Shown here in pieces: positions 36,776 to 47,453 of a DNA stretch of 64,000 nucleotides. The translations under genes and the position numbers were made by a program. The stretch is from Massilia sp. Se16.2.3 (GTDB lineage Bacteria > Pseudomonadota > Gammaproteobacteria > Burkholderiales > Burkholderiaceae_D). Where the stretch lies: NCBI RefSeq assembly GCF_014171595.1, contig NZ_CP050451.1:1612001-1676000 (forward strand), read 5' to 3'. Numbering within the stretch: position 1 is the stretch's first letter; the number at the start of each line of letters is the position of its first letter. The notes under the pieces are model-generated. The model was not told the origin of the DNA and made no database searches. It worked only from the letters and a program-made list of their open reading frames with translations.

Positions 36776-37692
36776 TCAAGCCTGCGCATCGGCGTGCGCC
36801 GCCTGCGCCGTGCGCGCGGCAGGCATGCCTTGCCAGAGCAGGGCGGAAGCATCGTCGGCGCTTTTCAGCGCCTGCGCGCCGCCGGGGGCCGGCTGCTGCG
36901 CCTTCTCCTGTTCGAACCCGCGCAGTTCGCGCATCAAGGTGGCCACGCCCTCGATGCGGCAGCGACGTGCCAGCTGTTCGAGTGTCATCAGGCCGTACAC
37001 GTCCACCAGCCGATAGAAGCCGTCGGTCATGCCGAGCACCGCGGAACCCGGCGGCAGCTCGCGCGTGACCTGGCGCGCCGCGAAGGCGCCCGGGGCGCGA
37101 GGCACAGCACGTTCGGCGCGTCGGCCTGGTGCTGGGATTCGCGGCGGGCACGCAGCATCGGCAACAGGCGCTCGCGCCGCAGCGCCGGGTCGACGATGCC
37201 TTGCGCGGTCAGCTCCGCCATCGCCGTGCGCAGCACGTCCTCGTGCGGATTCACATACGGGTCGAGGTCGATGACGCTGTCATCGGCGCCGATCGCCAGC
37301 GTCTTGCAGTCGCCCAGGCAGTAGAGCGAGAGGGCGAGATGGCCGGACCGGGGCTGCACGCGGATCCAGGTCAAGGCCGCGAGCGGGTAGGCGTACAGGG
37401 GAATGGCGCGTCCGCCGGCGGCGGCAAGGTAGTGCGCGCGCACCGCCGCCGGGGCCTCAGGCACGGCCTGCGCCTGCTCCAGGCCGCGCCCGATCGCCAG
37501 CGCCAGTTCGGCGGCGAAAGCGTGGGTGAACCAGGCGACGTCGCCCTGGACCGTATCGATATGGTTCGTGTCGGCGACCGAGGTGGCGCCGTCGAGCACG
37601 ATCAGGTCGACACGACCGCTGCCTTCGATCACGGTGAGCAGGTCTTCGTTGATGCCGCCGTGTGGTGCAGTGGAGAGGAGTTCGGTGGTCAT
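36776..37692 (-). CDS. PP2C-like serine/threonine phosphatase domain protein, one indel in this assembly
   Basis: The N-terminal part (NEDLLTVIEGSGRVDLIVLDGATSV) carries the acidic metal-binding pattern of PP2C-like proteins. The C-terminal part has ELPPGSAVLGMTDGFYRLVD, where TDGF is the second metal motif, and a final DDASALLW. A frameshift at CCGG 37090-37093 separates them. Restoring CCAGG on the plus strand gives VLCLAPLGAFAARQV and 305 residues. The sequence differs from textbook PP2C in spacing, so activity is uncertain. It lies between an OmpH-like gene and nrdJ. No partner kinase is seen nearby. Confidence 0.7.
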
Positions 37693-37756
37693 GCGTTCGT
37701 TCGAGGCTGCCGGATGAGCATGATGGTATCACCCCGCCGGCATCCTGGAACGGCGC

Positions 37757-40291
37757 TCAGCCGCATTCGCCCACATATTGGCAGTTGTCGCAGCGCGTGC
37801 AGCCTTCGGCCTTGCGCAGGGCGCGCGCGCCGCATTCGGGGCACTTCGCCGCCGAAGCCGAGACGACGGGCAGGCCTGTCGTTGCCACGCCTTCCGGCAT
37901 GCCGTCCGATTCAGTCTCGCCACAGCGCGCCGCCAGCGCTCGCGCCAGCTGCGCGACCGGCACCCCGTTGCCCTGCGCATCGAGAAAACCGCGCTTGATC
38001 AGGATCCGCTGCAGCATGAAGCCGACCGCCGCCGCTTCCGAGTCGTGGTAGACCGGTACCCGGGTGCCATCCTCGCGGGTCAGGTGGCCACAGCGCACCG
38101 GGCCCTTTTCCCACACGACGTCGCGCATGTCGGCCAGGGCCTTGGCGATCGGCCCGCCGGCCCGCGCCAGCATCGACAACAAGCGCATCGAGGAGGTGAT
38201 CCATTGCTGGCCCTCGGTGCGCTGGCCGGCCGGCATGAAGAATTCGAAGGGGCGCTCGATCGTCACCGGCACGCCGTCAACCATGCCCTCGACGCGGATG
38301 AAACTCACGGTGAGATAGAAAGTCTTGCGGCCTTCCTGGGTCGAGTACTCGACTTTCGAGGTGACCGACTCGAGTTCGCCCAGCGGCCGGCCCTCGAAGC
38401 GCTTGCGCAGCGGGTCGTTGTCCAGCGCCGCCGGGGTGTCGTGGCTGGCGACCTCGGGCTGCGGTGTCGCCGTCGGTAAGCCGCCAGCCGCGTTCTCCAG
38501 CACGCTGCCCAGCACCGCATTCGGGCGGTAGGTGGCCAGGCCCTTCAGCCCCGCGCGCCAGGCTTCCAGGTAGAGGTTGCGGAAGTCCTCGTAGGGGTAG
38601 TCGGCCGCCACGTTCACCGTTTTCGAGATCGCCGTGTCGACGAAGGGCTGCACCGCCTCGAGCATGCGCAGGTGGTCGCTTGCCCCCATCTGCAGGGCGG
38701 TAACGAATTGCGGCGGCAGTGCCTCGCCCACCTGCGCCCCAGGCTGGCGCTGCCGGTACAGGCGCCAGGCGTGGTCTTTCACCTCGTAGCTGCGCATGCT
38801 GTCGTCGGCCATGCGCTTCTTGCGCTGGTAGGTCCAGGAATAGGGTGGCTCGATGCCGTTCGAGGCGTTGTCGGCAAAGGCGAGCGAGATGGTGCCGGTG
38901 GGCGCGATCGACAGCAGGTGCGAATTGCGGATGCCGTGCGTGCGGATGGCCTCGCGCAGCGCCTCGGGCAGGCGCGCCACGAAACGGCCCTCGAGGTAGC
39001 GGTCCGCATCGAACAGGGGAAAGGCACCCTTCTCGCGCGCCAGTTCGACCGAGGCGGCATAGGCGGTGTCGCGCAGTTCCTCGGCGATGCGCGCGGCGAG
39101 CAGCCGGCCCTCCGGCGCATCGTAGCGCAGTCCCAGCATCACCGGGGCGCTGCCGAGACGAGGGAAACCGAGGCCGATGCGGCGCTTGGCGCGCGCCTCG
39201 TCCCTTTGCTGGGGCAGCGGCCACTCGGTGGCGTCGAGCACCAGGTCGAGCATGCGTACCGCCACGGTGACGACCTCGCGCATCCTGGCGAAATCGAAGC
39301 CGGCATCGGGCTCGAAAGGCTGCTGGACGAACCGCGTCAGGTTGATGGAGCCGAGGTCGCAGCAGCCGTAGGCGGGCAGCGGCTGCTCGCCGCAAGGGTT
39401 GGTGGCCGCCAGCCGCTCGCAGTACCACAGGTTGTTTTCACTGTTCATGCGGTCGAGGAAGAGCACCCCTGGCTCGGCATGGTCGTAGGTAGAGGCCATG
39501 ATGCGGTCCCACAGCGCGCGTGCGCGGACGCTGCGGTAGACCCAGAGGCCATCGCCGCGCTGGAAGGCACCGGCGGCGACCAGTTCTTCTCCCGGCTCGG
39601 CGCGGTGCACCAGCGGAAAATCGGCGTCGGCCTCGAGCGCATGCATGAAAGCGTCGCTCACGCCCACCGAGATATTGAAGTTGGTGAGAGCGCCGTGGTC
39701 CTTGGCGGCAATGAAGCGTTCGATGTCGGGATGGTCGATGCGCAGCACGCCCATCTGGGCGCCGCGGCGGGCGCCGGCCGATTCCACCGTCTTGCAGGAG
39801 GCATCGAAGAGCTCCATGTACGACACCGGCCCCGAGGCGCGCGAGCGGGTGCCACGCACCAGGCTGCCATGGGGACGGATGGCGGAAAAATCGTAGCCGA
39901 CGCCGCCGCCGCGGCGCATGGTCTCGGCTGCCTCGGACAGTGCCGTATAGATGCCGGGCAGGCCGTCGTCAACGCCCGTGACGGAGTCGCCGACCGGTTG
40001 CACGAAACAATTGATGAGGGTTGCCTTGATGGCGAGGCCGGCGGCGGAGTTGATGCGTCCGCCCGGAATGAAGCCGGCTTCCTGGGCAGCGTAAAACTGC
40101 TCGGCGAATCCGGCGCGGTGTTCAGCCGGCTCCAGTGCGGCGAGGGCGTCGGCGACGCGCCGGCGGACATCGGCGATCGTCGTTTCGCCGTCTTTCGCGT
40201 ATTTCTCGCGCAGCACATGCATCGAGATTTCCTGCGTCGATACCTCCTGGGGAGGCAGGCGCGTGCCGGGCGTTTGGTCTTTCGCATTCAT
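37757..40291 (-). CDS. nrdJ: Adenosylcobalamin-dependent ribonucleoside-diphosphate reductase (class II)
   Basis: Reduces ribonucleotides to deoxyribonucleotides using a radical from adenosylcobalamin, without oxygen. 844 residues in one frame. N-terminal motifs include GGRINSAAG and LINCFVQPV. The active-site region [23 protein letters not shown] holds the NPCGEQ cysteine and glutamate. [22 protein letters not shown] follows, and then the C-terminal extension with CPECGARAL...[14 protein letters not shown], a zinc-ribbon-like cysteine cluster used for re-reduction. ATG at 40291 has the usual N-terminal length. It makes this organism a B12 consumer, consistent with the B12 cluster 20 kb away. 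No riboswitch was recognised upstream. Confidence 0.96.
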   Translation of the reverse strand: MNAKDQTPGTRLPPQEVSTQEISMHVLREKYAKDGETTIADVRRRVADALAALEPAEHRAGFAEQFYAAQEAGFIPGGRINSAAGLAIKATLINCFVQPVGDSVTGVDDGLPGIYTALSEAAETMRRGGGVGYDFSAIRPHGSLVRGTRSRASGPVSYMELFDASCKTVESAGARRGAQMGVLRIDHPDIERFIAAKDHGALTNFNISVGVSDAFMHALEADADFPLVHRAEPGEELVAAGAFQRGDGLWVYRSVRARALWDRIMASTYDHAEPGVLFLDRMNSENNLWYCERLAATNPCGEQPLPAYGCCDLGSINLTRFVQQPFEPDAGFDFARMREVVTVAVRMLDLVLDATEWPLPQQRDEARAKRRIGLGFPRLGSAPVMLGLRYDAPEGRLLAARIAEELRDTAYAASVELAREKGAFPLFDADRYLEGRFVARLPEALREAIRTHGIRNSHLLSIAPTGTISLAFADNASNGIEPPYSWTYQRKKRMADDSMRSYEVKDHAWRLYRQRQPGAQVGEALPPQFVTALQMGASDHLRMLEAVQPFVDTAISKTVNVAADYPYEDFRNLYLEAWRAGLKGLATYRPNAVLGSVLENAAGGLPTATPQPEVASHDTPAALDNDPLRKRFEGRPLGELESVTSKVEYSTQEGRKTFYLTVSFIRVEGMVDGVPVTIERPFEFFMPAGQRTEGQQWITSSMRLLSMLARAGGPIAKALADMRDVVWEKGPVRCGHLTREDGTRVPVYHDSEAAAVGFMLQRILIKRGFLDAQGNGVPVAQLARALAARCGETESDGMPEGVATTGLPVVSASAAKCPECGARALRKAEGCTRCDNCQYVGECG

Positions 40292-40324
40292 GGGTTCGCT
40301 CCTGCATGAATGCCGAAAGCACGC

Positions 40325-40579
40325 TTACACCTTCGGAGCGCGCTCCGTCAGCTGTGCTTCCAGCGCGGCCACGCGCAACTCCAGCGCTTCCAGCTTGGCG
40401 CGCGTCTTGGCCAGGACCTGGGCCTGGATATCGAATTCCTCGCGGGTCACCAGGTCGAGCTTGGAAAAGCCCTGGGTCATCATCGCCTTGACGTTGCGCT
40501 CGATGTCCTTGGCGGGCGAGCTTTCCATGGCCTGGTTGATCTTGCCCTGCAAGTCATTGAAGAAGTTGTTCATGTCCAT
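40325..40579 (-). CDS. ubiK: Ubiquinone biosynthesis accessory factor UbiK (BMFP family)
   Basis: 84 residues, MDMNNFFNDLQGKINQAMESSPAKDIERNVKAMM, then GFSKLDLVTREEFDIQAQVL and a C-terminal coiled coil with KLEALELRVAALEAQL. This matches the BMFP/YqiC family, whose members help assemble the aerobic ubiquinone enzymes with UbiJ and bind lipid membranes. The gene lies 33 bp from nrdJ on the same strand and is divergent from the torF-glnK-amtB regulatory region. In many betaproteobacteria ubiK also sits beside comM or glnK, so the context fits. Confidence 0.9.
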   Translation of the reverse strand: MDMNNFFNDLQGKINQAMESSPAKDIERNVKAMMTQGFSKLDLVTREEFDIQAQVLAKTRAKLEALELRVAALEAQLTERAPKV

Positions 40580-40599
40580 CAGTCCTAGTCAATCAGCCC

Positions 40600-40637
40600 G
40601 CGCACCAGGGTGGTGCGCCGCGGCCAGGTTTGGTGCG
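40600..40637 (+). promoter_or_regulatory. NtrC-like enhancer sites upstream of torF-glnK-amtB
   Basis: A near-perfect palindrome GCGCACCAGGGTGGTGCGC (40600-40618) matches the NtrC consensus TGCACCA-N3-TGGTGCA apart from the outermost bases. A weaker site centred about 20 bp downstream keeps the right half TGGTGCG (about 40621-40637). Two sites about two helical turns apart and roughly 140 bp before the sigma54 promoter are the typical NtrC enhancer layout. Confidence 0.75.
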
Positions 40638-40751
40638 TCGTGGCGGTGTGCCCGGCCAGCGCGCACGGTTTTATGGTGATTTTGTTGTGTCTATCAGCAG
40701 AAGTGGGGCGTCTTGGCGAGAAATCAAGCACATGGCTTTGCTGCCAAAGGC

Positions 40752-40767
40752 TGGCACGCATCCTGCT
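40752..40767 (+). promoter_or_regulatory. Sigma54 promoter of torF-glnK-amtB
   Basis: TGGCACGCATCCTGCT: the -24 element TGGCACG and -12 element CTGCT with N4 between them (consensus TGGCACG-N4-TTGCW, one mismatch). It is about 80 bp before the torF ATG. Confidence 0.8.
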
Positions 40768-40848
40768 AAAGGAAGGAGAAAGCCGCGACGCTACAGCGAC
40801 AGATTGTAAACCATCCGACCATCCGTTCCATTTCGAGGGGTATCGATC

Positions 40849-41947
<1,099 letters not shown>

Positions 41948-41957
41948 GGGGCTGACG

Positions 41958-43361
41958 ATGAATCGACTGTTCACCAAATCCGCTGGCCTGCTGCTCGGCC
42001 TCGGCCTGGCGCTGCCCGCCATGGCCGCGCCCGCCATCAACAAGGGCGATACCGCCTGGATGTTCGTTGCCACCCTGCTCGTGATCATGATGTCGATCCC
42101 GGGCCTGGCGCTGTTCTACGGCGGCCTGGTGCGCGCGAAGAACATGCTGTCGGTGCTGCTGCAGGTCTTCATGATCTTCTCCATCATCATCGTGCTGTGG
42201 TGCCTGTACGGCTATTCGCTGGCCTTCACCGGTGGCAATGCCTTCATCGGTGGCTTCGACCGTGCCTTCCTGAACGGCATCTATGATCCGGCCGCAGGCG
42301 TGTTCAGCATGGCTGCCACCTTCAGCAAGGAGACGATGATCCCCGAGTTCATCTTCGTCGCCTTCCAGGGCACGTTCGCCGCGATCACCTGCGGCCTGAT
42401 CGTCGGCGCTTTTGCCGAGCGTGCCCGCTTTGCCGCGGTGCTGCTGTTCGTGGTGCTGTGGTTCACCTTCGGCTATATCCCGGTGGCGCACATGGTCTGG
42501 TTCTGGGCCGGCCCGGATGCGATCAAGGATGCCGCCACCCTGGCTTCCGTCACGGCGGACGCAGGCTGGTTGTGGCAGAAGGGCGCGCTCGACTTCGCCG
42601 GCGGCACCGTTGTGCACATCAACGCGGCCGTTGCCGGCCTGGTCGGCGCATATGTGATCGGCAAGCGCGTCGGCTATGGCCGCGAATCGATGGCCCCGCA
42701 CTCGATGACGATGACGATGATCGGCGCTTCGCTGCTGTGGGTGGGCTGGTTCGGTTTCAATGCCGGCTCGGCCCTGGAAGCGGGCGACATCGCTGCGCTG
42801 GCCTTCATCAACACCTTGCTGGCGACTGCCGCCGCAACCGTGGCCTGGACCCTGGGCGAGTGGATGACGAAAGGCAAGCCGTCGATGCTGGGCGCGGCGT
42901 CCGGCGCGGTGTCGGGCCTGGTGGCGATCACCCCGGCCTGCGGCTTCGTCGGCCCGATGGGCGCGCTCGTCATTGGCCTGATCGGCGGCATCGTCTGCCT
43001 GTGGGGCGTGAATGGGCTGAAACGCATGCTGCGCGTGGACGATTCGCTCGACGTGTTCGGCGTGCATGGTGTCGGCGGCATCGTCGGCGCGTTGCTGACC
43101 GGCGTGTTCGCCGCGCCGCAACTGGGCGGGCAGGGCATCTGGGACTATGTCACCAACAAGGCGTCGCTTGAGGTGTATTCGATCGGCCACCAGGTCTGGG
43201 TGCAGGCGCAGGCGGTGGGCGTGACGATCGTCTGGTCGGCTGTCATTGCCTTCCTTGCCTTCAAGATCGTCGACCTGACGATCGGGCTGCGCGTGCCGGA
43301 AGAGCAGGAACGCGAGGGCCTCGATATTACCAGCCACGGCGAATCGGCGTACCATGCCTGA
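41958..43361 (+). CDS. amtB: Ammonium transporter AmtB
   Basis: 467 residues from the ATG at 41958, with a cleavable signal peptide (MNRLFTKSAGLLLGLGLALPAMAA) followed by eleven hydrophobic helices. FYGGLVRAKNMLSVLLQ, the pore segment DFAGGTVVHINAAVAGL with the first of the twin histidines, GFNAGSALEA and FGVHGVGGIVGALLTGVF with the second are all present. It conducts ammonium across the inner membrane and is gated by GlnK. In-frame codons upstream of the ATG belong to glnK in another frame and are not part of it. The terminator lies 21 bp downstream. Confidence 0.97.
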   Translation: MNRLFTKSAGLLLGLGLALPAMAAPAINKGDTAWMFVATLLVIMMSIPGLALFYGGLVRAKNMLSVLLQVFMIFSIIIVLWCLYGYSLAFTGGNAFIGGFDRAFLNGIYDPAAGVFSMAATFSKETMIPEFIFVAFQGTFAAITCGLIVGAFAERARFAAVLLFVVLWFTFGYIPVAHMVWFWAGPDAIKDAATLASVTADAGWLWQKGALDFAGGTVVHINAAVAGLVGAYVIGKRVGYGRESMAPHSMTMTMIGASLLWVGWFGFNAGSALEAGDIAALAFINTLLATAAATVAWTLGEWMTKGKPSMLGAASGAVSGLVAITPACGFVGPMGALVIGLIGGIVCLWGVNGLKRMLRVDDSLDVFGVHGVGGIVGALLTGVFAAPQLGGQGIWDYVTNKASLEVYSIGHQVWVQAQAVGVTIVWSAVIAFLAFKIVDLTIGLRVPEEQEREGLDITSHGESAYHA

Positions 43362-43382
43362 TACCGCAAGCTGATCGAGACA

Positions 43383-43408
43383 GAGGCGCCCTGCGGGGCG
43401 CCTTTTTG
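43383..43408 (+). terminator. Terminator of torF-glnK-amtB
   Basis: AGGCGCC, loop CTGCG, GGGCGCCT followed by TTTTTG. Confidence 0.9.
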
Positions 43409-43511
43409 TTTTCAGCAACCTTAGGTGCGGTGCAGCATAAGCCTTTAAAATGGGAGTATTGCCCCAAGATAAATGCATTGATTGCCAAGAAGCCAATAAG
43501 GATAGCATTCC

Positions 43512-44813
43512 ATGGTTCCGCACCTCGCCACGGCCCTGACCGGCCCGCTGCTCGATCTAGAAAAGAAAATCCTCGATGCCACCCCGGCCATCGAGCGCTG
43601 GTTCCGCCTCGAGTGGCAGGAACATACGCCGCCGTTCTATTGCTCGGTCGACTTGCGTAACGCCGGTTATAAACTGGCGCCGGTCGACACCAATCTGTTC
43701 CCGGGCGGCTTCAACAACCTGTCCACCGAAATGCTGCCGCTGACCGTGCAGGCGGCCATGGCGGCCATCGACAAGTACTGCCCGGACGCGCGCAACCTGC
43801 TCTTGATCCCGGAAACGCATACGCGCAATCCCCACTACCTGCAGAACGTGCAGCGGCTGATGCAGATCTTCCGCCAGACCGGCCTGCACGTGCGCCTCGG
43901 TTCGCTGTCGCCGGAGGTCACCCAGCCGACGCCGCTGGCGCTGCCAGACGGGAACATGCTGGTAGTGGAACCGCTGGTGCGTTCGCCCAACGGCCGCCGC
44001 CTGGGCCTGGCGGACTTCGACCCGTGCACGATCCTGCTCAACAACGACCTGTCGAGCGGCATTCCTTCGATCCTGGAAAACATCCACGAACAGTCGTTGC
44101 TGCCGCCGGTGCATGCCGGCTGGGCGGTGCGCCGCAAGAGCAACCACTTCAAGGCGTTCGACGAGGTCGCGAAGAAGTTCGGCAAACTGATCGACATCGA
44201 TCCGTGGATGGTCAACCCGCTGCACGCGAAAGTCAGCGAAATCGACCTCGAGCACGACCAGGGCACGGAAGCGCTGGCCGATGCCGTATCGAGCCTGCTC
44301 TCGAAGATCAAGAAGAAGTACAAGGAATACGGCATGAAGGAGCAAAAGCCCTTCGTGATCGTGAAGCCCGACGCCGGCACCTACGGCATGGGCATCATGA
44401 CGATCAAGGACGCCAGCGAAGTGCGCGACCTGACGCTCAAGCAGCGGGCCAAGATGTCGGTCATCAAGGACGGCCTGGCCGTGACCGACCTGATCGTGCA
44501 GGAAGGCGTGCCTACTTTTGAAAACATCGATGACGCGGTGGCCGAGCCCGTGGTCTACATGATCGACCGCTATGTCGTCGGCGGCTTCTACCGCGTGCAC
44601 GCCGAGCGCGGCATCGACCAGAACCTGAACGCGCCCGGTTCGCAATACGTGCCGCTGGCATTTGCCCAGCAGCATGCGGTACCGGACCTGAAGGCCCAGC
44701 CGGGCACGGCCGCGCCGAACCGCTTCTACGTGTACGGCGTCGTGGCGCGCCTGGGTTTGCTGGCGGCTTCGCTGGAACTGGAACGCACCGATCCAAATCC
44801 GGAAGTGTATTGA
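43512..44813 (+). CDS. gshA: Glutamate--cysteine ligase (proteobacterial type)
   Basis: First step of glutathione synthesis: joins glutamate and cysteine with ATP. The 433-residue protein matches the proteobacterial GshA family distinct from E. coli GshA. Visible segments are FYCSVDLRNAGYKLAPVDTNLFPGGFNNL, LLIPETHTRN, FVIVKPDAGTYGMGIM (ATP-grasp-like lid) and DRYVVGGFYRVHAERGIDQNLNAPG. The ATG at 43512 gives a natural N-terminus MVPHLATALTGPL. A terminator follows. gshB lies 2.6 kb downstream, separated by a hydrolase and two minus-strand genes. Confidence 0.95.
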   Translation: MVPHLATALTGPLLDLEKKILDATPAIERWFRLEWQEHTPPFYCSVDLRNAGYKLAPVDTNLFPGGFNNLSTEMLPLTVQAAMAAIDKYCPDARNLLLIPETHTRNPHYLQNVQRLMQIFRQTGLHVRLGSLSPEVTQPTPLALPDGNMLVVEPLVRSPNGRRLGLADFDPCTILLNNDLSSGIPSILENIHEQSLLPPVHAGWAVRRKSNHFKAFDEVAKKFGKLIDIDPWMVNPLHAKVSEIDLEHDQGTEALADAVSSLLSKIKKKYKEYGMKEQKPFVIVKPDAGTYGMGIMTIKDASEVRDLTLKQRAKMSVIKDGLAVTDLIVQEGVPTFENIDDAVAEPVVYMIDRYVVGGFYRVHAERGIDQNLNAPGSQYVPLAFAQQHAVPDLKAQPGTAAPNRFYVYGVVARLGLLAASLELERTDPNPEVY

Positions 44814-44843
44814 ACGCCGCGGCTAGGCAGCCAAAGACATCGA

Positions 44844-44866
44844 CAGGGACCTGCGGGTCCCTTTTT
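44844..44866 (+). terminator. Terminator behind gshA
   Basis: AGGGACC, loop TGC, GGGTCCCT, then a T run. Confidence 0.9.
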
Positions 44867-44956
44867 CATTGGCGGCGTGCCTGGCGCCTGTGTATGCGGC
44901 GATAATGTTCGCTCAACAATATTGCGACTGTCATCAGGCTTTTACGAAAAGACACC

Positions 44957-45829
44957 ATGCGCCGCTTCTCGTTCGCCTTGCTGATGCTTATCTTCGCTGC
45001 CGCAGCCCTGTCCTGGTTCGCCGGCAGCAGGCTGGTGGCACCGATTCGTCATCCGGTGCCGCTGCCGGCTGGCCTGGCGGCACGCAAGGTGGCGCTGGCA
45101 CTGGAGGAGGGGCGCACCCTGGCCGGCTGGTTCCTGCCGGGTAAGGGAAAGGGCGCCATTCTCCTGCTGCACGGCATACGCGGCGACCGGCGCCAGATGC
45201 TGGGACGGGCGCGATTCCTGAACGCGGCGGGCTATGGGGTCTTGCTGGTCGACCTGCCCGGGCACGGCGAGAGTGCCGCGCCTGTCATCACCTTCGGCCT
45301 GCGCGAAGCCGATGGCGTACGCGCTGCGCTGGCTTACCTGGAGCGTGAAGCGCCGGCGCAGCCGCTCGGGGTCATCGGCGTCTCGCTCGGGGCCGCGTCC
45401 TTCATGCTGTGCCGCGACTGCTTGGCGGTCGATGCCGTCGTGCTGGAATCGATGTACCCGACGATTCACGAAGCGGTCGAGGATCGCCTGCGTATGCGCG
45501 TCGGGCCGCTGGCGGTGCCGCTGTCGACGCTGTTGCTGGCGCAGCTGCCCTTGCGGCTGGATATTCTGCCGGCCCAGCTGCGCCCCATCGATGCCATGGC
45601 CGGTTTGACGGCGCCCGTGCTGGTGGCGGCAGGCGACCAGGACCGCCATACGACGATCGCGGAAACCCGCCGCATCGTGGCAGCCGCGCCGGCGCCGCGG
45701 GAAAGCTGGGAAGTGCCGGGAGCGGCACACGTCGATCTGTACGGCTATGCCCGGCAGGAGTATGAGGCGCGCATCGGCGGCTTCCCGGCGCGCGGTTTGC
45801 ACAGCGCCATGCGCGTGCGGGCGGATTGA
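44957..45829 (+). CDS. Alpha/beta hydrolase, membrane anchored
   Basis: 290 residues. A hydrophobic N-terminal segment (FALLMLIFAAAALSWFAG) likely anchors or exports it. The alpha/beta hydrolase fold is visible in ILLLHGIRGDRRQM (oxyanion region), LVDLPGHGES, the nucleophile elbow GVSLGAAS, PVLVAAGDQDRHT with the acid, and the catalytic histidine in PGAAHVDLYGY. The nearest general likeness is to BAAT/prolyl-peptidase-like serine hydrolases. Substrate unknown. Frame intact. Confidence 0.88.
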   Translation: MRRFSFALLMLIFAAAALSWFAGSRLVAPIRHPVPLPAGLAARKVALALEEGRTLAGWFLPGKGKGAILLLHGIRGDRRQMLGRARFLNAAGYGVLLVDLPGHGESAAPVITFGLREADGVRAALAYLEREAPAQPLGVIGVSLGAASFMLCRDCLAVDAVVLESMYPTIHEAVEDRLRMRVGPLAVPLSTLLLAQLPLRLDILPAQLRPIDAMAGLTAPVLVAAGDQDRHTTIAETRRIVAAAPAPRESWEVPGAAHVDLYGYARQEYEARIGGFPARGLHSAMRVRAD

Positions 45830-45853
45830 CAACAGCGGTAGGGGGGTGATGAA

Positions 45854-45899
45854 AGCCGCACCATCGGCTGGGTTCGGAAGAACCGGCGGTGGTGCGGCT
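45854..45899. other. Long stem-loop between convergent genes
   Basis: Outer arms AGCCGCACC / GGTGCGGCT with an inner hairpin GGTTC GGAA GAACC. It lies between the hydrolase (plus) and the small membrane protein (minus) and may end both transcripts. There is no T run, so a Rho-independent terminator is not certain. Confidence 0.45.
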
Positions 45900-45937
45900 G
45901 CCTGCGCACGCCCCGGGGGGCGGCGCAGTGGGAAAGG

Positions 45938-46306
45938 TCAGGCAGGAACGGCGGGAGTGACTGGCGCAGCGGCAGGGGCAACAGCAGGAATCGCAACGCC
46001 CAGGGTAGCTGCGGCGCGGATATTGTCGCCGTCGCTACCAGCGAGGACATAGCCACGTTCCATGAGCTTGCGGGTGTAGTACTTGTTGTACATGAAAGCC
46101 CACACCAGGCCGATGAAGAGGGCGCCAACGCCCATCGTCAGGAAGGCGATGATCAGCGAGACCACGAAGCCACCGATGAAGGTGATGAAGTCGCCGCGGA
46201 ACAGGGCGGGGAAGAAGCCGAAGAACAGGGTGGTCCAGGAAAAGCCATAGAAGCCATCCTTGACGATGCCCGATTCCTTGTGACGCATGCTGATACGTGT
46301 TGCCAA
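45938..46306 (-). CDS. Small membrane protein, DUF2628-like
   Basis: 122 residues: a short charged start MATRISMRHKESG, then DGFYGFSWTTLFFGFFPALFRGDF, which resembles the DUF2628 motif, and two hydrophobic helices (FITFIGGFVVSLIIAFLTM and GALFIGLVWAFMYN). The cytoplasmic part KYYTRKLMERGYVLAGS follows, and the tail is rich in Pro and Ala. Function unknown; an inner-membrane location is predicted. The gene has its own transcription unit. Confidence 0.75.
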   Translation of the reverse strand: MATRISMRHKESGIVKDGFYGFSWTTLFFGFFPALFRGDFITFIGGFVVSLIIAFLTMGVGALFIGLVWAFMYNKYYTRKLMERGYVLAGSDGDNIRAAATLGVAIPAVAPAAAPVTPAVPA

Positions 46307-46546
46307 GATTTTCTCCCGAGTTGAACTGAGTGCTTATAGTTTTGTCCGGTCCGTGGCGCCATGCCCTGCTGTAGAGCGCTGTACCGTTCGTAGGACCGAT
46401 CCTACGAGTATCTCAGTTTTTCCGTGAGGAAATCTATCGTATTGTAACGAAACACAATATTCGCGGGTGTTCACACTGCCCGGACGACGGTGTCTGGACG
46501 CGAAGCCGGCCGTCCCATGCACGACATGCCCCAGCCTGCATGCGGC

Positions 46547-47273
46547 TCATCGTTCCTTTTGCACCATATAGACGAAGTGCGACCGCAGCGGCGGTGCCAG
46601 GCTGGCCAGCGCTTCGGTGAGCAGGGAACCGGCATGGCGGCCAAGGCGCGGCCGAGCGGCGGCGCCAGCAGCAGCGTCTGGTATTGTTCGCGGTGGCCGG
46701 GCCAGTAGGCGCGCAACTCCTCGCGCCTGACCTTGCGCACGTGCGGGTTGCGCGGGTTGTTGTAGCGGAAGTCGAAGACCGGGCACCAGCCGCCGGGTTT
46801 TAGTACGCGCCACATGTCGGACGCCAGGCGCTGGCGCAGTTCAGGGTCGAGTACCGAGGACAGCACCGTTTGCGCGCTGACGAGGTCGGCGCTGGCGGCG
46901 GGCAGCGCGCTCAAGGGCCCACATACCCACTTCACCTCGGGCGCGGTGCGCGGGCGTGCCAGGTCGAGCCGGTCTTGCTGGAGTTCCGTGCCGGTGAGAT
47001 GGGCGGGGTAGCGCCCCAGTCGATCAGCTGGCGCAGGAAGCCGCCGGTGCCGCAGCCGACGTCGATCACGCGTACGCCGCCAAGGTCGGTACCGAGGGTA
47101 GTGGCGAGCATGTGCGACAGTACCCGGCTGCGCATGCCCTGCTGGCGCACGACGTCGGGCCGGTGCCAGGCATAGCGCGCCAGCGCCGCGCCACCATGCC
47201 AGCCACGGTAGACCTGGCCGATGCGTTCCTGTTCTGCCTGATGGTGAAGCTGAGGGTCGAGTTGAGCGTCCAT
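46547..47273 (-). CDS. SAM-dependent class I methyltransferase, two indels in this assembly
   Basis: The SAM-binding motif I VRVIDVGCGTGGFLRQLIDWG lies in the first frame and motif II/III region LTGTELQQDRLDLAR in the second. FDFRYNNPRNPHVRKV is the post-motif part, and the C-terminus is GSLLTEALASLAPPLRSHFVYMVQKER. Frame changes occur near 47001-47008 (one base missing in a G/C run) and at CCGG 46629-46632, where restoring CCTGG gives MPGSLLTEAL. Corrected length is 242 residues. Substrate unknown; likely a small-molecule or glycan methyltransferase. It is divergent from gshB. Confidence 0.75.
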
Positions 47274-47453
47274 GACCCCATCGTGGCCCAGCCAATCGCA
47301 CTCCGGTTTGCGCCCGCTCAGCCCAACTCCCGATCCCGCGCAATTTGCTCATCAGCACTATATGCCTGAGGAAACTATGCGCCCCGGGGCCCGCGGCCGC
47401 GCGCCTTTGCGAATCACGATAAAATCGCATCCATTGCCATCAATGGACCCACC

